A stretch of DNA of 64,000 nt from a bacterium (GCA_030535355.1 JAUNIO010000005.1:39575-103574), one strand, 5' to 3'; numbered from the stretch's first letter, positions 52,905-62,625 are shown. Numbers and translations are program-made. The notes: generated by a model not told the origin, from the sequence alone.

Positions 52905-54491
52905 ATGGCCGATAACAGTCCAAACACAGCTGATATAAGCGAAGATGAGTTAAAAGCTCAGGCGCGTAAAATGAAGGTCAAATACGTCAATTTGGCCACA
53001 CTGCAGGTCAATCCGGAAATCGGTCAGGTTATTCCTGAAGCGATCGCCAGGCGCTATGTACTAGTCTGCATAAGCAAACTGGAGCGAAAAGTAGTATTAG
53101 CGATGGCCGATCCGCTCGATGTTTTCGCCATGGACGACATCAAGTTCCGCACCGGTTTTGACGTTGAATCCGTTTTAGCCCGCAAAGGTGATATTCTCAA
53201 GACCATCGAGACCGTCTATGGGGGCGACAATCGCTGGAAAGACTTGGTAGATCAGGCCAGCGACGCTCATATTCAAGTAGTCGAAGAGACCAAACCGGAA
53301 GATGAAGATATCGATGAAGAGAAGATCGACCGTCCGGTTATCACCTTGGCTAACGCCATCATCACCAATGGCATCGAGCGCCACGCCTCGGACATCCACA
53401 TTGAGCCTTACGAAAATGAAGTGATCGTGCGCTATCGCGTTGACGGCGTATTAAAAGAAGAGATGCAGCTGCCACGCAACTTACTGGCAGCAGTAGTCGC
53501 GCGCATCAAAATTATGGCTTCCCTGCGCATTGACGAAAAGCGCATTCCCCAAGATGGCCGCATTCAGCTGACCGTAGGCACGCGCAATTTGGACCTCCGC
53601 GTTTCCACTCTGCCCTCCGTCATGGGCGAATCTATCGTTATGCGTATTTTGGATCGCGGCAACACCAAAGTCGAGCTCACCCAATTGGGCTTCCACGAAA
53701 AAGATTTAGACCTATGGATGAAACTGATCAGCCGTCCCCACGGCATTATTTTGGTAACAGGGCCAACCGGGTCCGGTAAGTCTACAACCTTATACGCCAC
53801 TCTCAACGTGCTCAACAAGCCTGACGTTAAAGTGCTCACCGTTGAAGACCCGGTTGAGTACAACATGAAAGGCATAGTCCAGGTTCAGACCAACAATAAA
53901 GCCGGCCTCACCTTTGCCAGTGCGCTGCGCGCCTTCCTGCGCCAAGACCCCGACATCATCATGCTCGGTGAGATCCGCGACCAGGAAACCGCGACTATCG
54001 CTGTAGAAGCCGCATTAACAGGCCACCTCGTCTTATCCACCCTGCACACCAATTCAGCCGTAGCTTCGGTCAACCGCCTTATAGATATGGGCCTGGAACC
54101 ATTTTTGGTCTCTTCAACGATCAACGGAATTTTAGCTCAGCGCCTGCTGCGGCGCGTCTGCAATTCTTGCGGGCGCTCTGTCAAACCCGAGCCAGAACTA
54201 TGCCGGATATTTGAGGCCAACGGTCTCGATCCCGCCCAAGCGAAACTGCGCCGGGGACGAGGATGCCCCACCTGTAACCAATCCGGTTACAAAGGGCGCA
54301 TGGGCATTTACGAACTGATGGAGGGCACGGAAAAAATCCGTCAGATGATCGTAGCCCGTGCCCAAGAATACGAATTGCGTGAACAGGCAGTCAAGGACGG
54401 TATGACCAATCTTTACCAGGACGGATTATTAAAGGTATTCAACGGCGTTACAACTTATGAAGAACTGCTGAGGGTCACCATCGGCAACTAG
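52905..54491 (+). CDS. GspE/PilB-type assembly ATPase
   Basis: 528 residues. AAGGAG about 10 nt before the ATG. N-terminus: shortened MshEN/T2SSE_N domain (KVKYVNLATLQVNPEIGQVI, then PEAIARRYVLVCIS and DPLDVFAMDDIKF), a domain type that binds c-di-GMP in MshE. ATPase core: RYRVDGVLKEEMQLP, Walker A GPTGSGKST (about 286-294), TVEDPVEYNMKG, and Walker B DPDIIMLGEIRDQET, then TLHTNSA. Four Cys (CNSCGRS, CPTCNQSGYKGRMGIYE) form a zinc site. Powers type IV pilus extension or type II secretion. The retraction ATPases are 3 kb away, across serS. Confidence 0.92.
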   Translation: MADNSPNTADISEDELKAQARKMKVKYVNLATLQVNPEIGQVIPEAIARRYVLVCISKLERKVVLAMADPLDVFAMDDIKFRTGFDVESVLARKGDILKTIETVYGGDNRWKDLVDQASDAHIQVVEETKPEDEDIDEEKIDRPVITLANAIITNGIERHASDIHIEPYENEVIVRYRVDGVLKEEMQLPRNLLAAVVARIKIMASLRIDEKRIPQDGRIQLTVGTRNLDLRVSTLPSVMGESIVMRILDRGNTKVELTQLGFHEKDLDLWMKLISRPHGIILVTGPTGSGKSTTLYATLNVLNKPDVKVLTVEDPVEYNMKGIVQVQTNNKAGLTFASALRAFLRQDPDIIMLGEIRDQETATIAVEAALTGHLVLSTLHTNSAVASVNRLIDMGLEPFLVSSTINGILAQRLLRRVCNSCGRSVKPEPELCRIFEANGLDPAQAKLRRGRGCPTCNQSGYKGRMGIYELMEGTEKIRQMIVARAQEYELREQAVKDGMTNLYQDGLLKVFNGVTTYEELLRVTIGN

Positions 54492-54556
54492 CAGGCGCAA
54501 CTGTTACGTCACCAGCTATATATAATCGTTTCAGCCCATAATATCTGCACACTAAA

Positions 54557-54594
54557 AAACGCTGAAAAGCTTGACCATAAGCTCTTCAGCGTTT
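54557..54594. terminator. Bidirectional terminator
   Basis: Stem aaacgctgaaaagctt / aagctcttcagcgttt (one mismatch) between gspE/pilB and the convergent serS. Confidence 0.85.
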
Positions 54595-54613
54595 ATCTCT
54601 GAGCAGCAGTAAT

Positions 54614-55891
54614 TTACCGTTTGGTAATCACATCGCTTCCCATATAAGGACGCAGCACTTCGGGAATAATCACAGAACCGTCAGCCTGCTGGTAGTTTTC
54701 CATAATAGCTACCATAGTGCGCCCCACAGCCAAACCAGAGCCATTTAAAGTATGCACATACTCTGTCGGCGCACCAGGAGCGCGGCGGAAGCGCATATTA
54801 CCGCGGCGGGCCTGGAAATCGGTGCAATTCGAACAGGAGGATATCTCAATCCAACGGTTCTGGGCCGGAGACCAAAATTCCAAATCGTAAGTCATAGCCG
54901 ACGATAAGCTCATGTCCCCAGCGCTCAGCTGCATCACGCGATAAGGGATCTTCAGGCCTTGCAGCACAGATTCGGCGTCGTTAACCATTTTTTCCAATTC
55001 GTCAAAGGAGTTCTCTGGAAGGGAAAATTTTACCATTTCCACTTTATGGAACTGATGAACACGCACTAATCCACGGGTATCGCGCCCAGCCGCTCCCGCT
55101 TCAGAGCGGAAACAGGGAGTAAATCCGGTATATTTAATGGGAAGCTGAGAGCCATCAAGAATCTCCCCGCGGTGCATATTGGTTAAGGGGATTTCTGCTG
55201 TGGAGATGAGATACATATCATTGGTATCGATATGGAAGACATCTTCAGCAAATTTGGGCAGCTGGCCTGTTGAGTACATGGTTTCCTTATTGGCTATAAC
55301 CGGAGGAATAATCTCGGTATAACCCTGATGCTGGCAGTGTAGGTCCAGCATATAAGCGATTAGGGCACGTTCTAAACGTGCTCCCTGGCCTAAGAGCATC
55401 CAAAAACGCGTACCAGCCAACTTAGTCGAGCGCTCAAAGTCGAAAATTCCCAGCTCAGTCCCCAAATCCCAGTGCGGCTTTAACGGAAAATCGTACTGTT
55501 TAATCTCTCCCCAAGTGCGCACGCAGCGGTTGTTGGTATCGTCAAGCCCATCTGGAACAGAATCGTGCGGGAAATTGGGCAAAACTTCGATGGTATGCTG
55601 CAGTTCAGCTTCAAATTTCTCCTGCTCGGCTTCCAGCTCAGCGATCTGTTTTTTAATCTCATCGACCTCAGCTTTAATTCCCGAAGTATCTTCACCAGCT
55701 TTGCGGCGCTTGCCAAATTCTGCAGAGATTTGGTTGCGCTTGCTCTGCAGCTCTCCGACTTTCGTAATGGCGTCACGGCGCGCCGTGTCCAGCTCGATTA
55801 AACGGTCGATCGTTTCCGGCTTAACGCCACGGCGTCCCAGCATACGCTTAGCTTCAGCGGCGTTGGCACGAATAAATTTAATATCCAACAT
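54614..55891 (-). CDS. serS: Seryl-tRNA synthetase
   Basis: 425 residues. Class II synthetase that charges tRNA-Ser (and tRNA-Sec). The N-terminal coiled-coil arm (residues 25-110, rich in Lys and Glu) is followed by motif 2 (FRSEAGAAGRDTRGLVRVHQ), the serine site (HKVEMVKF) and motif 3 (LNGSGLAVGRTMVAI). Length normal. It stands between the pilus-type ATPase genes and is not functionally linked. Confidence 0.97.
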   Translation of the reverse strand: MLDIKFIRANAAEAKRMLGRRGVKPETIDRLIELDTARRDAITKVGELQSKRNQISAEFGKRRKAGEDTSGIKAEVDEIKKQIAELEAEQEKFEAELQHTIEVLPNFPHDSVPDGLDDTNNRCVRTWGEIKQYDFPLKPHWDLGTELGIFDFERSTKLAGTRFWMLLGQGARLERALIAYMLDLHCQHQGYTEIIPPVIANKETMYSTGQLPKFAEDVFHIDTNDMYLISTAEIPLTNMHRGEILDGSQLPIKYTGFTPCFRSEAGAAGRDTRGLVRVHQFHKVEMVKFSLPENSFDELEKMVNDAESVLQGLKIPYRVMQLSAGDMSLSSAMTYDLEFWSPAQNRWIEISSCSNCTDFQARRGNMRFRRAPGAPTEYVHTLNGSGLAVGRTMVAIMENYQQADGSVIIPEVLRPYMGSDVITKR

Positions 55892-55977
55892 AAACTTGTT
55901 ACTCCTAACCTAAATAACCCGTTCGAACATAGCAAATTCGAACGAGCTATTCTAACAATCTCTATATAATTATGCGC

Positions 55978-57081
55978 TTAATAAGGCATGCTCATAATCT
56001 TGCGGAACTCTTCCGGACGGGCAGTGTGCTGCATAGCTTCTTCCATGGTAATGAGATTCTTTCTCACCAAGAAACGCAGCGCCATCTCCTGCGTCTGCAT
56101 ACCGTATTCACGCGCCGATGCTGCCATCAGACCCTGAACTTGGTTCAGTTTATTTTCGCGCAACAAAGTTTTAAACTGCGGGCAATTGATAAGCAGTTCA
56201 AAAGCCGGCACCAGCCCTTCGCCGGAAGCACTCTTGAGCAGCACCTGACCGACGCAGGCGCGCAGACCATTGGCAATTTGGTTGCGCACCGATTGGTTTA
56301 AGTGTCCCGGATAGAAATCGACGATCTTTTCTAAAATACCCTGCACATTAGCAGCTGTGCAGCAAGCTAACACCAAAGTGCCAGATGAGGCCAAACGCAA
56401 AACGTTGTCCACCACCTCATAACTATCTAAATCGCCGACGACCACCACGTCAGCACCCTGGTGCTTCAGAGAATTAAAACCGGTTTCATAGCTGATCACG
56501 TCATTGCCGATCTCCCGCTGGCAAATAACGCCGCGCTTGTTTTTATGCAGGAAGTCAATGGGGTCTTCCAAAGTAACTATCTGGCAGGTGCGCGTCTCCA
56601 AAAGCAAGTCTATTATAGCCGCCATAGTGCAGCTCTTGCCGCTCTGCTTAGGGCCGCCGCAGATGATCAGTCCCGAAGATGATTCCTGAACGATGTTTTT
56701 CACTAGCTCGGGAATGCCCAGTTCATCCATGGTCGGAGCAGCTGGAGGATTGGTGCAAATCACCACAGCCACAGAACCGCGCTGTTTGAAGGCATTAACG
56801 CGGAAGCGGGACAGTCCCGGAACCGAGAAAGCGAAATCGACTTCTAGCTGATCCTCAAACTCTTCCCGCAAAGGCTCATTCATGATAGCCTCGCCAAAAG
56901 CGCGAGTATCCTGGGGAGATAAAATCTGGCTGTCTAAACTCACCAATTGGTTATTGACGCGCATAAGGATAGGGCTTCCGGGCACCAAATGCATGTGCGT
57001 AGCCCTATGTTCGATCATACTAGTAAATAAATCTTCAACTTTCATCGCTTTCCCCAATCGTTGTAAAATATCGCTCTCCAA
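55978..57081 (-). CDS. Degenerate PilT-like ATPase paralogue
   Basis: 367 residues, colinear with PilT over its whole length (PGLSRFRVNAFKQRGS matches PilT PGLSRFRVNIYLQRGS). The P-loop is still GxxxxGKS (GGPKQSGKSCT), but the Walker B region reads VVVVGDLDSYEVV where PilT has ILIGEMRDYETT, so the catalytic Glu and the following Arg are gone. The His box TLHTNSA reads CCTAANVQG, and the C-terminal AIRNLIREGK is lost. It could be a regulatory subunit that pairs with PilT in a hexamer. It sits 100 bp downstream of pilT on the same strand. Confidence 0.8.
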   Translation of the reverse strand: MESDILQRLGKAMKVEDLFTSMIEHRATHMHLVPGSPILMRVNNQLVSLDSQILSPQDTRAFGEAIMNEPLREEFEDQLEVDFAFSVPGLSRFRVNAFKQRGSVAVVICTNPPAAPTMDELGIPELVKNIVQESSSGLIICGGPKQSGKSCTMAAIIDLLLETRTCQIVTLEDPIDFLHKNKRGVICQREIGNDVISYETGFNSLKHQGADVVVVGDLDSYEVVDNVLRLASSGTLVLACCTAANVQGILEKIVDFYPGHLNQSVRNQIANGLRACVGQVLLKSASGEGLVPAFELLINCPQFKTLLRENKLNQVQGLMAASAREYGMQTQEMALRFLVRKNLITMEEAMQHTARPEEFRKIMSMPY

Positions 57082-57181
57082 TGTCCTTTGGTTAAGACCA
57101 CGGCATAGGCGAAGTGATAAAATATATTAATTAATTGGCCAATCGGTAGCCGAACAGCCGAATCATCCTACCTCAGTCCGA

Positions 57182-58342
57182 TTATTTGCCCTCTTCTTTA
57201 TCTTTATCAGCCTGGGCGGCCATACGCGAGACATCCTCTACATTGTGAGCTTTAGCAATAGCCACATCGTAAGTGATCAAGCCTCGTTTATAGAGCTTCA
57301 CCAGACTATCGTCAAAGGACTGCATGCCCACATTGCGGTTGGTCTGGATGGTTGTCGGTATCTGGTGCGTCTTGCCTTCACGGATCAGGTTGCGCACAGC
57401 AGGAACTACCGGCATGACTTCCATAGCCATCACTCTGCCGCTTCCAGATGCCTTGGGCAAGAGAGTCTGGCACAGCACACCTTCTAAGCACACAGACAGC
57501 TGCATACGCACCTGTGGCTGCTGATGAGTTGGAAATACGTCTATGATGCGATCTACAGTGCTAGCCGCTGAATTGGTATGCAGGGTAGCAAATACCATGT
57601 GACCGGTTTCCGCCGCTGTAATAGCGATGGCAGTCGTTTCATAATCGCGCATCTCACCAATCAGAATGACGTCTGGGTCTTGGCGCAAAACGTGTTTCAA
57701 AGCCTGCGCAAAACTATGCGTGTCTGCTCCGACTTCACGCTGGCTGATAACGCAGTTTTTATCCTTATGCACAAACTCGATGGGATCTTCACAGGTAACT
57801 ATATGACAGCGGCGGTTTTCATTTATATGATTGATCATAGCCGCCAAAGTCGTAGATTTGCCAGAGCCTGTAGGCCCGGTGACCAATACCAAACCGCGAG
57901 GACGTAAAGCTAACTCCGCCACAATATCAGGCATTTTCAGCTCTTCCAGAGTCAGAGGACGCGAAGGGATAACGCGCATAGCAGCCGCCCACGATCCGCG
58001 CTGCAGATAAATATTAACGCGGAAACGCGAAAGGCCGGGCACGCTATAAGCCATATCCAATTCTCTGTCAGCGACAAATCTGGCTTTTTGCTCATCGGTC
58101 AAAATGCTCTCACAGAGATTGCGCACTCGTTCTGGAGTCATCATTTCAAAAGTGGCCGGTGTGAGTTCACCGTCAACGCGGATCATAGGAGCGCACCCCA
58201 CCTTGATATGCAAGTCAGAAGCGCCGCGTTCCACCATTATGCGCAAGAGATCGTCTATACTAACTTCTTCCCCGTAATCCATCAGGTCTTCGGCAGAATT
58301 CACATGCGTAACCACTCTTTCTCTATTATTTTCATAAGACAT
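57182..58342 (-). CDS. pilT: Pilus retraction ATPase PilT
   Basis: 386 residues from MSYENNRE at 58342; the frame is open 40 codons further up, and an ATG at 58282 is another choice. Retraction motor of type IV pili. It has GASDLHIKVGCAPMIRVDG, Walker A GPTGSGKSTT, EDPIEFVHKDKN (Asp box), Walker B DPDVILIGEMRDYETT, His box TLHTNSAAST and the C-terminal AVRNLIREGK. All catalytic residues are intact, unlike its downstream neighbour. Both genes probably form one transcript. Confidence 0.93.
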   Translation of the reverse strand: MSYENNRERVVTHVNSAEDLMDYGEEVSIDDLLRIMVERGASDLHIKVGCAPMIRVDGELTPATFEMMTPERVRNLCESILTDEQKARFVADRELDMAYSVPGLSRFRVNIYLQRGSWAAAMRVIPSRPLTLEELKMPDIVAELALRPRGLVLVTGPTGSGKSTTLAAMINHINENRRCHIVTCEDPIEFVHKDKNCVISQREVGADTHSFAQALKHVLRQDPDVILIGEMRDYETTAIAITAAETGHMVFATLHTNSAASTVDRIIDVFPTHQQPQVRMQLSVCLEGVLCQTLLPKASGSGRVMAMEVMPVVPAVRNLIREGKTHQIPTTIQTNRNVGMQSFDDSLVKLYKRGLITYDVAIAKAHNVEDVSRMAAQADKDKEEGK

Positions 58343-58523
58343 CCATGACTGTCTGCTCAGCAGAAGAGCAAGCCTAATAAGGTGCTTATGAAAATAAGTG
58401 TTTCTAGTATTTCTATGGGTTAACCTGCTATACGCGGAAAAATACCAGAGCAGCTCCAACACGTCAAAAGCTAAAATTCAGCATTAACCTAGGAACAAAG
58501 CCGACTGCGCAGAAAAAATAGTA

Positions 58524-59621
58524 GTGTCATCTCTGGAAGCGCTAAAAGAAATACTTATACTTCCCTCCTCCCAGCCTGAACTAACCCAGCGCTGGCTACG
58601 CCTTGCTGCTGCCAATCTGCAAGGATTTGCTACCCAGCCTGAGGTAATTCGCCGTTCTATTAATAAGTCCGGAATGCATGCTGAAGTCCGGCGCTGGAGT
58701 GAGACGTGCTATCTGCCTTTAATCGCCAAGACCGTCAATACCAAAATTCCCGGTCTATATTTCGGCCAAGACGGCCAGTTGTACAGCCGCACATTAGACG
58801 GAAAGCGCTATTTGCGCAACGATCCCGGCGACAAAATAGTAGATGAGATTTATCTTTACACTCCTATCTCCAATGTAACTGCTGAGCACCTAGCTATTGT
58901 GCAGAAATGGGCTGTTTTGCACCTGCTGCCCTTAGGATATGCTAATTGGCAAGAACTATCCCCGGAGCATCGTTTAAGCTTAGTGACTTTTGGCGGTACT
59001 TGGGCTAATGCCGAAACAGCTTTAGCCAGCGTCAGCGGCAGCGAATATCAGCAGACCCTTCAGCTATTTCTCAGCGATAAAGTCCATCCCAAACTTAGGC
59101 AAAGCGTTCTTAATGCTGGTTTAGATGGACGTTTGCATCCCGATCCCGAAGTGCTGGCCTGGCTTCTGGCCCAGACCGATTGGAATCTCGATCCCTGTTT
59201 AGTGGCCATGGCGCGCAGCGCCGCCGCGGATGCTCCTGAAAAGGCCTGGCTTTTGATTCGCCACCCCAATTCCCAAGTGCGCCTGCGCCTTATAGATGTT
59301 TACAGCGGCGAAGCCGACTGGCTGGAATGGTTAGTCTGTGAGACCGACGAGCAAGTGCGCAGCCGTCTGCTCAGTGTTATTGAGCAAAGCTACTCAGTCA
59401 CTGATTTAACTGCTCAGTTATCTGCAGAAGCAAATTCTGCCCGCAAAGAAGCCATAGGCTGGGCCTTAGCTCATTGGCGCCCACTCATAGAAACACCACA
59501 AGATTGGCAGTCGCTAAACAGCGCTCTCTTTATGGGTATAGGCAAAAACAACCGCAAAGAATTAAAAGAATATTTGGCTAAGCACAAAAAGCTTTCCCTG
59601 CGGGGAAGGTTATTTGGCTAA
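58524..59621 (+). CDS. Unknown cytosolic helical protein, HEAT-like
   Basis: 365 residues, GTG start, not recognised. No signal peptide or membrane helix. The N-terminal 130 residues contain a mixed strand region (GLYFGQDGQLYSRTLDGKRY, then NDPGDKIVDEIYLYTP). The rest reads as short paired helices, with LRQSVLNAGLDGRLHPDPEV, VAMARSAAADAPEKAWLLI, and VRSRLLSVIEQSY, like HEAT-type solenoids. The end is basic (KKLSLRGRLFG). Starts about 180 bp from the divergent pilT; a methyltransferase gene follows after 125 bp on the same strand. Confidence 0.6.
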   Translation: MSSLEALKEILILPSSQPELTQRWLRLAAANLQGFATQPEVIRRSINKSGMHAEVRRWSETCYLPLIAKTVNTKIPGLYFGQDGQLYSRTLDGKRYLRNDPGDKIVDEIYLYTPISNVTAEHLAIVQKWAVLHLLPLGYANWQELSPEHRLSLVTFGGTWANAETALASVSGSEYQQTLQLFLSDKVHPKLRQSVLNAGLDGRLHPDPEVLAWLLAQTDWNLDPCLVAMARSAAADAPEKAWLLIRHPNSQVRLRLIDVYSGEADWLEWLVCETDEQVRSRLLSVIEQSYSVTDLTAQLSAEANSARKEAIGWALAHWRPLIETPQDWQSLNSALFMGIGKNNRKELKEYLAKHKKLSLRGRLFG

Positions 59622-59746
59622 GAACTTTTTGTGGTTTCGCCCTAAAAAAAAGGGATAAGCCAGACACTAAGAAAAAGTAATAGTTTCAAATAATACTATA
59701 CAGCGTTTGTACCTCGCTATCAGGTCCAGCGCGGAAGGATCGAGCA

Positions 59747-60793
59747 ATGTCCAGTTGTCCCTTACGTTGCGCAACTCATATTTTCTCGCAATGGTGGTCA
59801 GTGCGGCCCCTGTTTTTGGGAATCCGCCAGTTGCGGCGTTTTTTCGGTGAAGAAGATATGCGCCGCAGCGCTATTAATGCGCTCGCCCTGCAGCCTGGCG
59901 ACCGCGTTTTAAATATGTGTTCCGGATTAGGTGACAATCTGCATCTTTTAGTTAGCAAAGACATTGAATTATTTGCCGCCGACACTAACAAAGACAATGC
60001 CGAAGCCTGCCGCCGGGAGATCCGCGAGAACCGCTGGCATAACATTCGCGCTTTGCACTGGAACGGCTATCAGCTGCCTTTTGCTGATTCCAGTTTTGAC
60101 GCCATCTTCATTACTTACGGTTTTACCAGTTCCGCAAATCCTGAAAGCGTACTCGCTGAATGCGCCCGTCTGCTGAAACCTGGGGGGCGTATTTCCGTCA
60201 TAGACTGGATTACACCAGGCAAAGGCAATGGCCTTATTGCAGGGCTGCTTTGGCCCCTGCATTTTCTCATGGGCTGCAATCCTTACACTCCTTGGCGCCG
60301 CCAGTTTGCCGAACATTTTGAGGTCTGCAAGCAGCAAAAGATTTGGGCAGATATGGCCGCCTTTATCTATGGCCAAAAAAAGACCGCGCCAGCCGGCAGC
60401 GAGCCTATTCCAGCTACCGAAACGGAAAATGAGGCCAAGCCCGCCGTAAGCAATCCCCAGCCGTCTAACGCTTTCTGCGGAATGCAATACGCTCAGGCTC
60501 ACGAAAAGATATACGAAATTCAAGAAGCGCACAAAGCGGCCCGGCTTAACCAAGATGCAGCTCAAGAAGAATATTCTCAGGCAAGCACTCCACCAGTCCA
60601 AGCTGCTGCAGATCAGCCAGCTCCAGGAGCTGGCGCCTCGCCATCGGCAGCAAGCGCTTCTTCAGTCTCAGACTCACAGCCGGATTTGCCTAAAGGCGCT
60701 CCCAACACAGAAACCAATCAAGAGACAGATAGTTCTGCAGATACTCCCTCCAAAGACAAGAAAAATAACAGCAAAAAGAGACACAGACGCTAG
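59747..60793 (+). CDS. SAM-dependent methyltransferase with disordered tail
   Basis: 348 residues; GGAAGGA stands upstream of the ATG. Residues 30-215 form a UbiE/COQ5-like class I methyltransferase: ALQPGDRVLNMCSGLGDNLHLL (SAM loop), LFAADTNKDN (acidic end of strand 2), SFDAIFITYGFTSSANPE and LLKPGGRISVIDWITP. A membrane-facing hydrophobic loop (GLIAGLLWPLHFLMG) suggests a lipid or quinone-like substrate. Residues 220-348 are low-complexity, rich in Ala, Pro, Gln, Ser and Glu, ending in a Lys/Arg cluster. Substrate unknown. Confidence 0.75.
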   Translation: MSSCPLRCATHIFSQWWSVRPLFLGIRQLRRFFGEEDMRRSAINALALQPGDRVLNMCSGLGDNLHLLVSKDIELFAADTNKDNAEACRREIRENRWHNIRALHWNGYQLPFADSSFDAIFITYGFTSSANPESVLAECARLLKPGGRISVIDWITPGKGNGLIAGLLWPLHFLMGCNPYTPWRRQFAEHFEVCKQQKIWADMAAFIYGQKKTAPAGSEPIPATETENEAKPAVSNPQPSNAFCGMQYAQAHEKIYEIQEAHKAARLNQDAAQEEYSQASTPPVQAAADQPAPGAGASPSAASASSVSDSQPDLPKGAPNTETNQETDSSADTPSKDKKNNSKKRHRR

Positions 60794-60877
60794 AACCATA
60801 ATACGTGGCACAACAGCAGATATGCGCAGCACTTTCGTTTGGCAGCGCACACTTTTCAGCACTAATGAAATAATAGC

Positions 60878-61927
60878 ATGAGCAAAAGCATTAACGATTT
60901 AGTTGATCAGCTTCGCCAAGAGAGCAATTTACCTGACGCTGCCTTGCTAGAATTGCTGGCAGCGCCAGGTGATTGCCAATATCTGCACGACAGCGCCAAT
61001 TCTGTGCGCCAAGAGATATACGGCAGTGCTGTATATCTGCGCGGATTAATAGAGTTCACAAACTACTGCCATAACGACTGCTATTACTGCGGGCTCAGGC
61101 GCAGCAACAGACAGGCGCAGCGTTACCGCTTAAGTTCAGAAGATATTCTCGCCTGCTGCGCTACGGGCCACAGATTGGGATACCGAACTTTTGTGCTGCA
61201 AGGCGGAGAAGACGGTTATTTCAGCGACGAACGTTTAGTTCCGCTGGTAGCTAAAATAAAAGAACTATATCCAGAATGCGCAGTCACCCTCTCGGTAGGC
61301 GAACGCTCTAAGGACAGCTACCGCAAACTTAGAGAAGCAGGCGCAGATCGTTATCTATTGCGCCATGAAACCGCTAACCGCAGCCATTACGAAAAACTGC
61401 ACCCCCAGGAGATGAGCTGGGAAAATCGGCGCCGCTGCCTCTTTGAGCTTAAGGAGCTAGGCTATCAGGTCGGAGCTGGATTAATGGTAGGATCGCCTTT
61501 CCAGGAAGATCGCCATCTTCTCGAAGACCTGCGTTTTATGCAGGAGCTTAAGCCCGATATGATCGGCATAGGTCCCTATCTGCGCCAGGCAGACACTCCC
61601 TTTGCCGGCTATCCCAATGGCTCTATGTCTAAAACCCTGCGTCTGCTCTCCATTGTGCGCCTAATGTTCCCCTACATCCTTCTGCCAGCAACAACCGCTT
61701 TAGGAACGCTCAATCCCCGCGGCAGAGAACTGGGACTCCGGGCAGGGGCCAACGTGCTTATGCCTAATCTATCTCCGCTCAGTGTACGCCGATATTATAA
61801 TATTTACGACAATAAAATATGCACTGGAGAAGAAGCTGCCGAATGCTTAACCTGTTTATCTGCGCGAATTAAACACGCTGGTTTTACTGTATCAAAGGGC
61901 AGAGGCGACGTTAAGCGCACCCACTAA
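60878..61927 (+). CDS. hydE: [FeFe]-hydrogenase maturase HydE (radical SAM)
   Basis: 349 residues of the BioB/HydE branch of radical SAM enzymes. The CX3CX2C site is CHNDCYYC (64-71), followed by GLRRSNRQAQRY, which with VYLRGLIEFTNYC is the HydE pattern. Later GGEDGYFSDERLV, RHETANRSHYEKLHP and GLMVGSPFQ also fit HydE. It helps make the H-cluster. hydF, hydG and hydrogenase genes are not in this window. It supports an anaerobic, H2-producing life. Confidence 0.9.
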   Translation: MSKSINDLVDQLRQESNLPDAALLELLAAPGDCQYLHDSANSVRQEIYGSAVYLRGLIEFTNYCHNDCYYCGLRRSNRQAQRYRLSSEDILACCATGHRLGYRTFVLQGGEDGYFSDERLVPLVAKIKELYPECAVTLSVGERSKDSYRKLREAGADRYLLRHETANRSHYEKLHPQEMSWENRRRCLFELKELGYQVGAGLMVGSPFQEDRHLLEDLRFMQELKPDMIGIGPYLRQADTPFAGYPNGSMSKTLRLLSIVRLMFPYILLPATTALGTLNPRGRELGLRAGANVLMPNLSPLSVRRYYNIYDNKICTGEEAAECLTCLSARIKHAGFTVSKGRGDVKRTH

Positions 61928-61994
61928 CGCCTCCAGCGCACCCTGGCTGCGATGCTGCCAATCGATAATATAAAACATTCGCAGACGCTAGCTG

Positions 61995-62486
61995 TCAGCG
62001 GCTGTACTCTTTCATGGCCCGATCTATTGTGCGTTTAGCGGACTTAGCTGCTTCCGCTTCGCGCTTATCGTACAGTTTTTTACCCTTGGCCAAAGCTACT
62101 TCTACTTTAACGTATCCACGGCAGAAATACAGACGCGTAGGCACCAGCGTCAGACCTTTTTCTTTGGTTTTGCCGATCAGCCGCCTAATTTCTTTAGCGT
62201 GCAGCAGCAGTTTCCGGCTGCGAAAGGGATCGTGATTAAAGCGATTGCCGGTTTCCCAATGGCTAATCTGCATATTCTTCAGCCAGACTTCCCCCTTATC
62301 TACCTGAGCATATGCTTCTCCCAAATTAACGCGGCCCGCTCTCAGAGATTTAACTTCTGTGCCTACCAGCACCAAGCCGCATTGAAACATTTCTTCAAAA
62401 ATATATTCATGACGGGCTTTGCGATTGACAGCGATAGTTTTTGTTCCATCAGTTTGTACGGAAGACTTATTTTTCTTTTTAGCCAT
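61995..62486 (-). CDS. smpB: SsrA-binding protein
   Basis: 163 residues. SmpB binds tmRNA and the stalled ribosome in trans-translation. Motifs: NRKARHEYIFEEMFQCGLVL, GTEVKSLRAGRVNLGEAY, YFCRGYVKVEVALAKGKKLYDKR (C-terminal basic tail). Normal length. No tmRNA was recognised nearby. Confidence 0.97.
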   Translation of the reverse strand: MAKKKNKSSVQTDGTKTIAVNRKARHEYIFEEMFQCGLVLVGTEVKSLRAGRVNLGEAYAQVDKGEVWLKNMQISHWETGNRFNHDPFRSRKLLLHAKEIRRLIGKTKEKGLTLVPTRLYFCRGYVKVEVALAKGKKLYDKREAEAAKSAKRTIDRAMKEYSR

Positions 62487-62625
62487 GTTTTATTGCCCAT
62501 AATGCCCTATTCTAAAATCTACTATCTAGGTATAGCATATCATTGAGAGAATAGTCAATTATTGTTATTCCAATGCCGTTAGCTTAAGGCACCACGAAAT
62601 AGCCTGTATTCGCTAGGGCAAAATA

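Noticed and set aside
61928..61994. tmRNA next to smpB
   Set aside because: The gap is 67 bp, too short for ssrA, and no tRNA-like half was seen.
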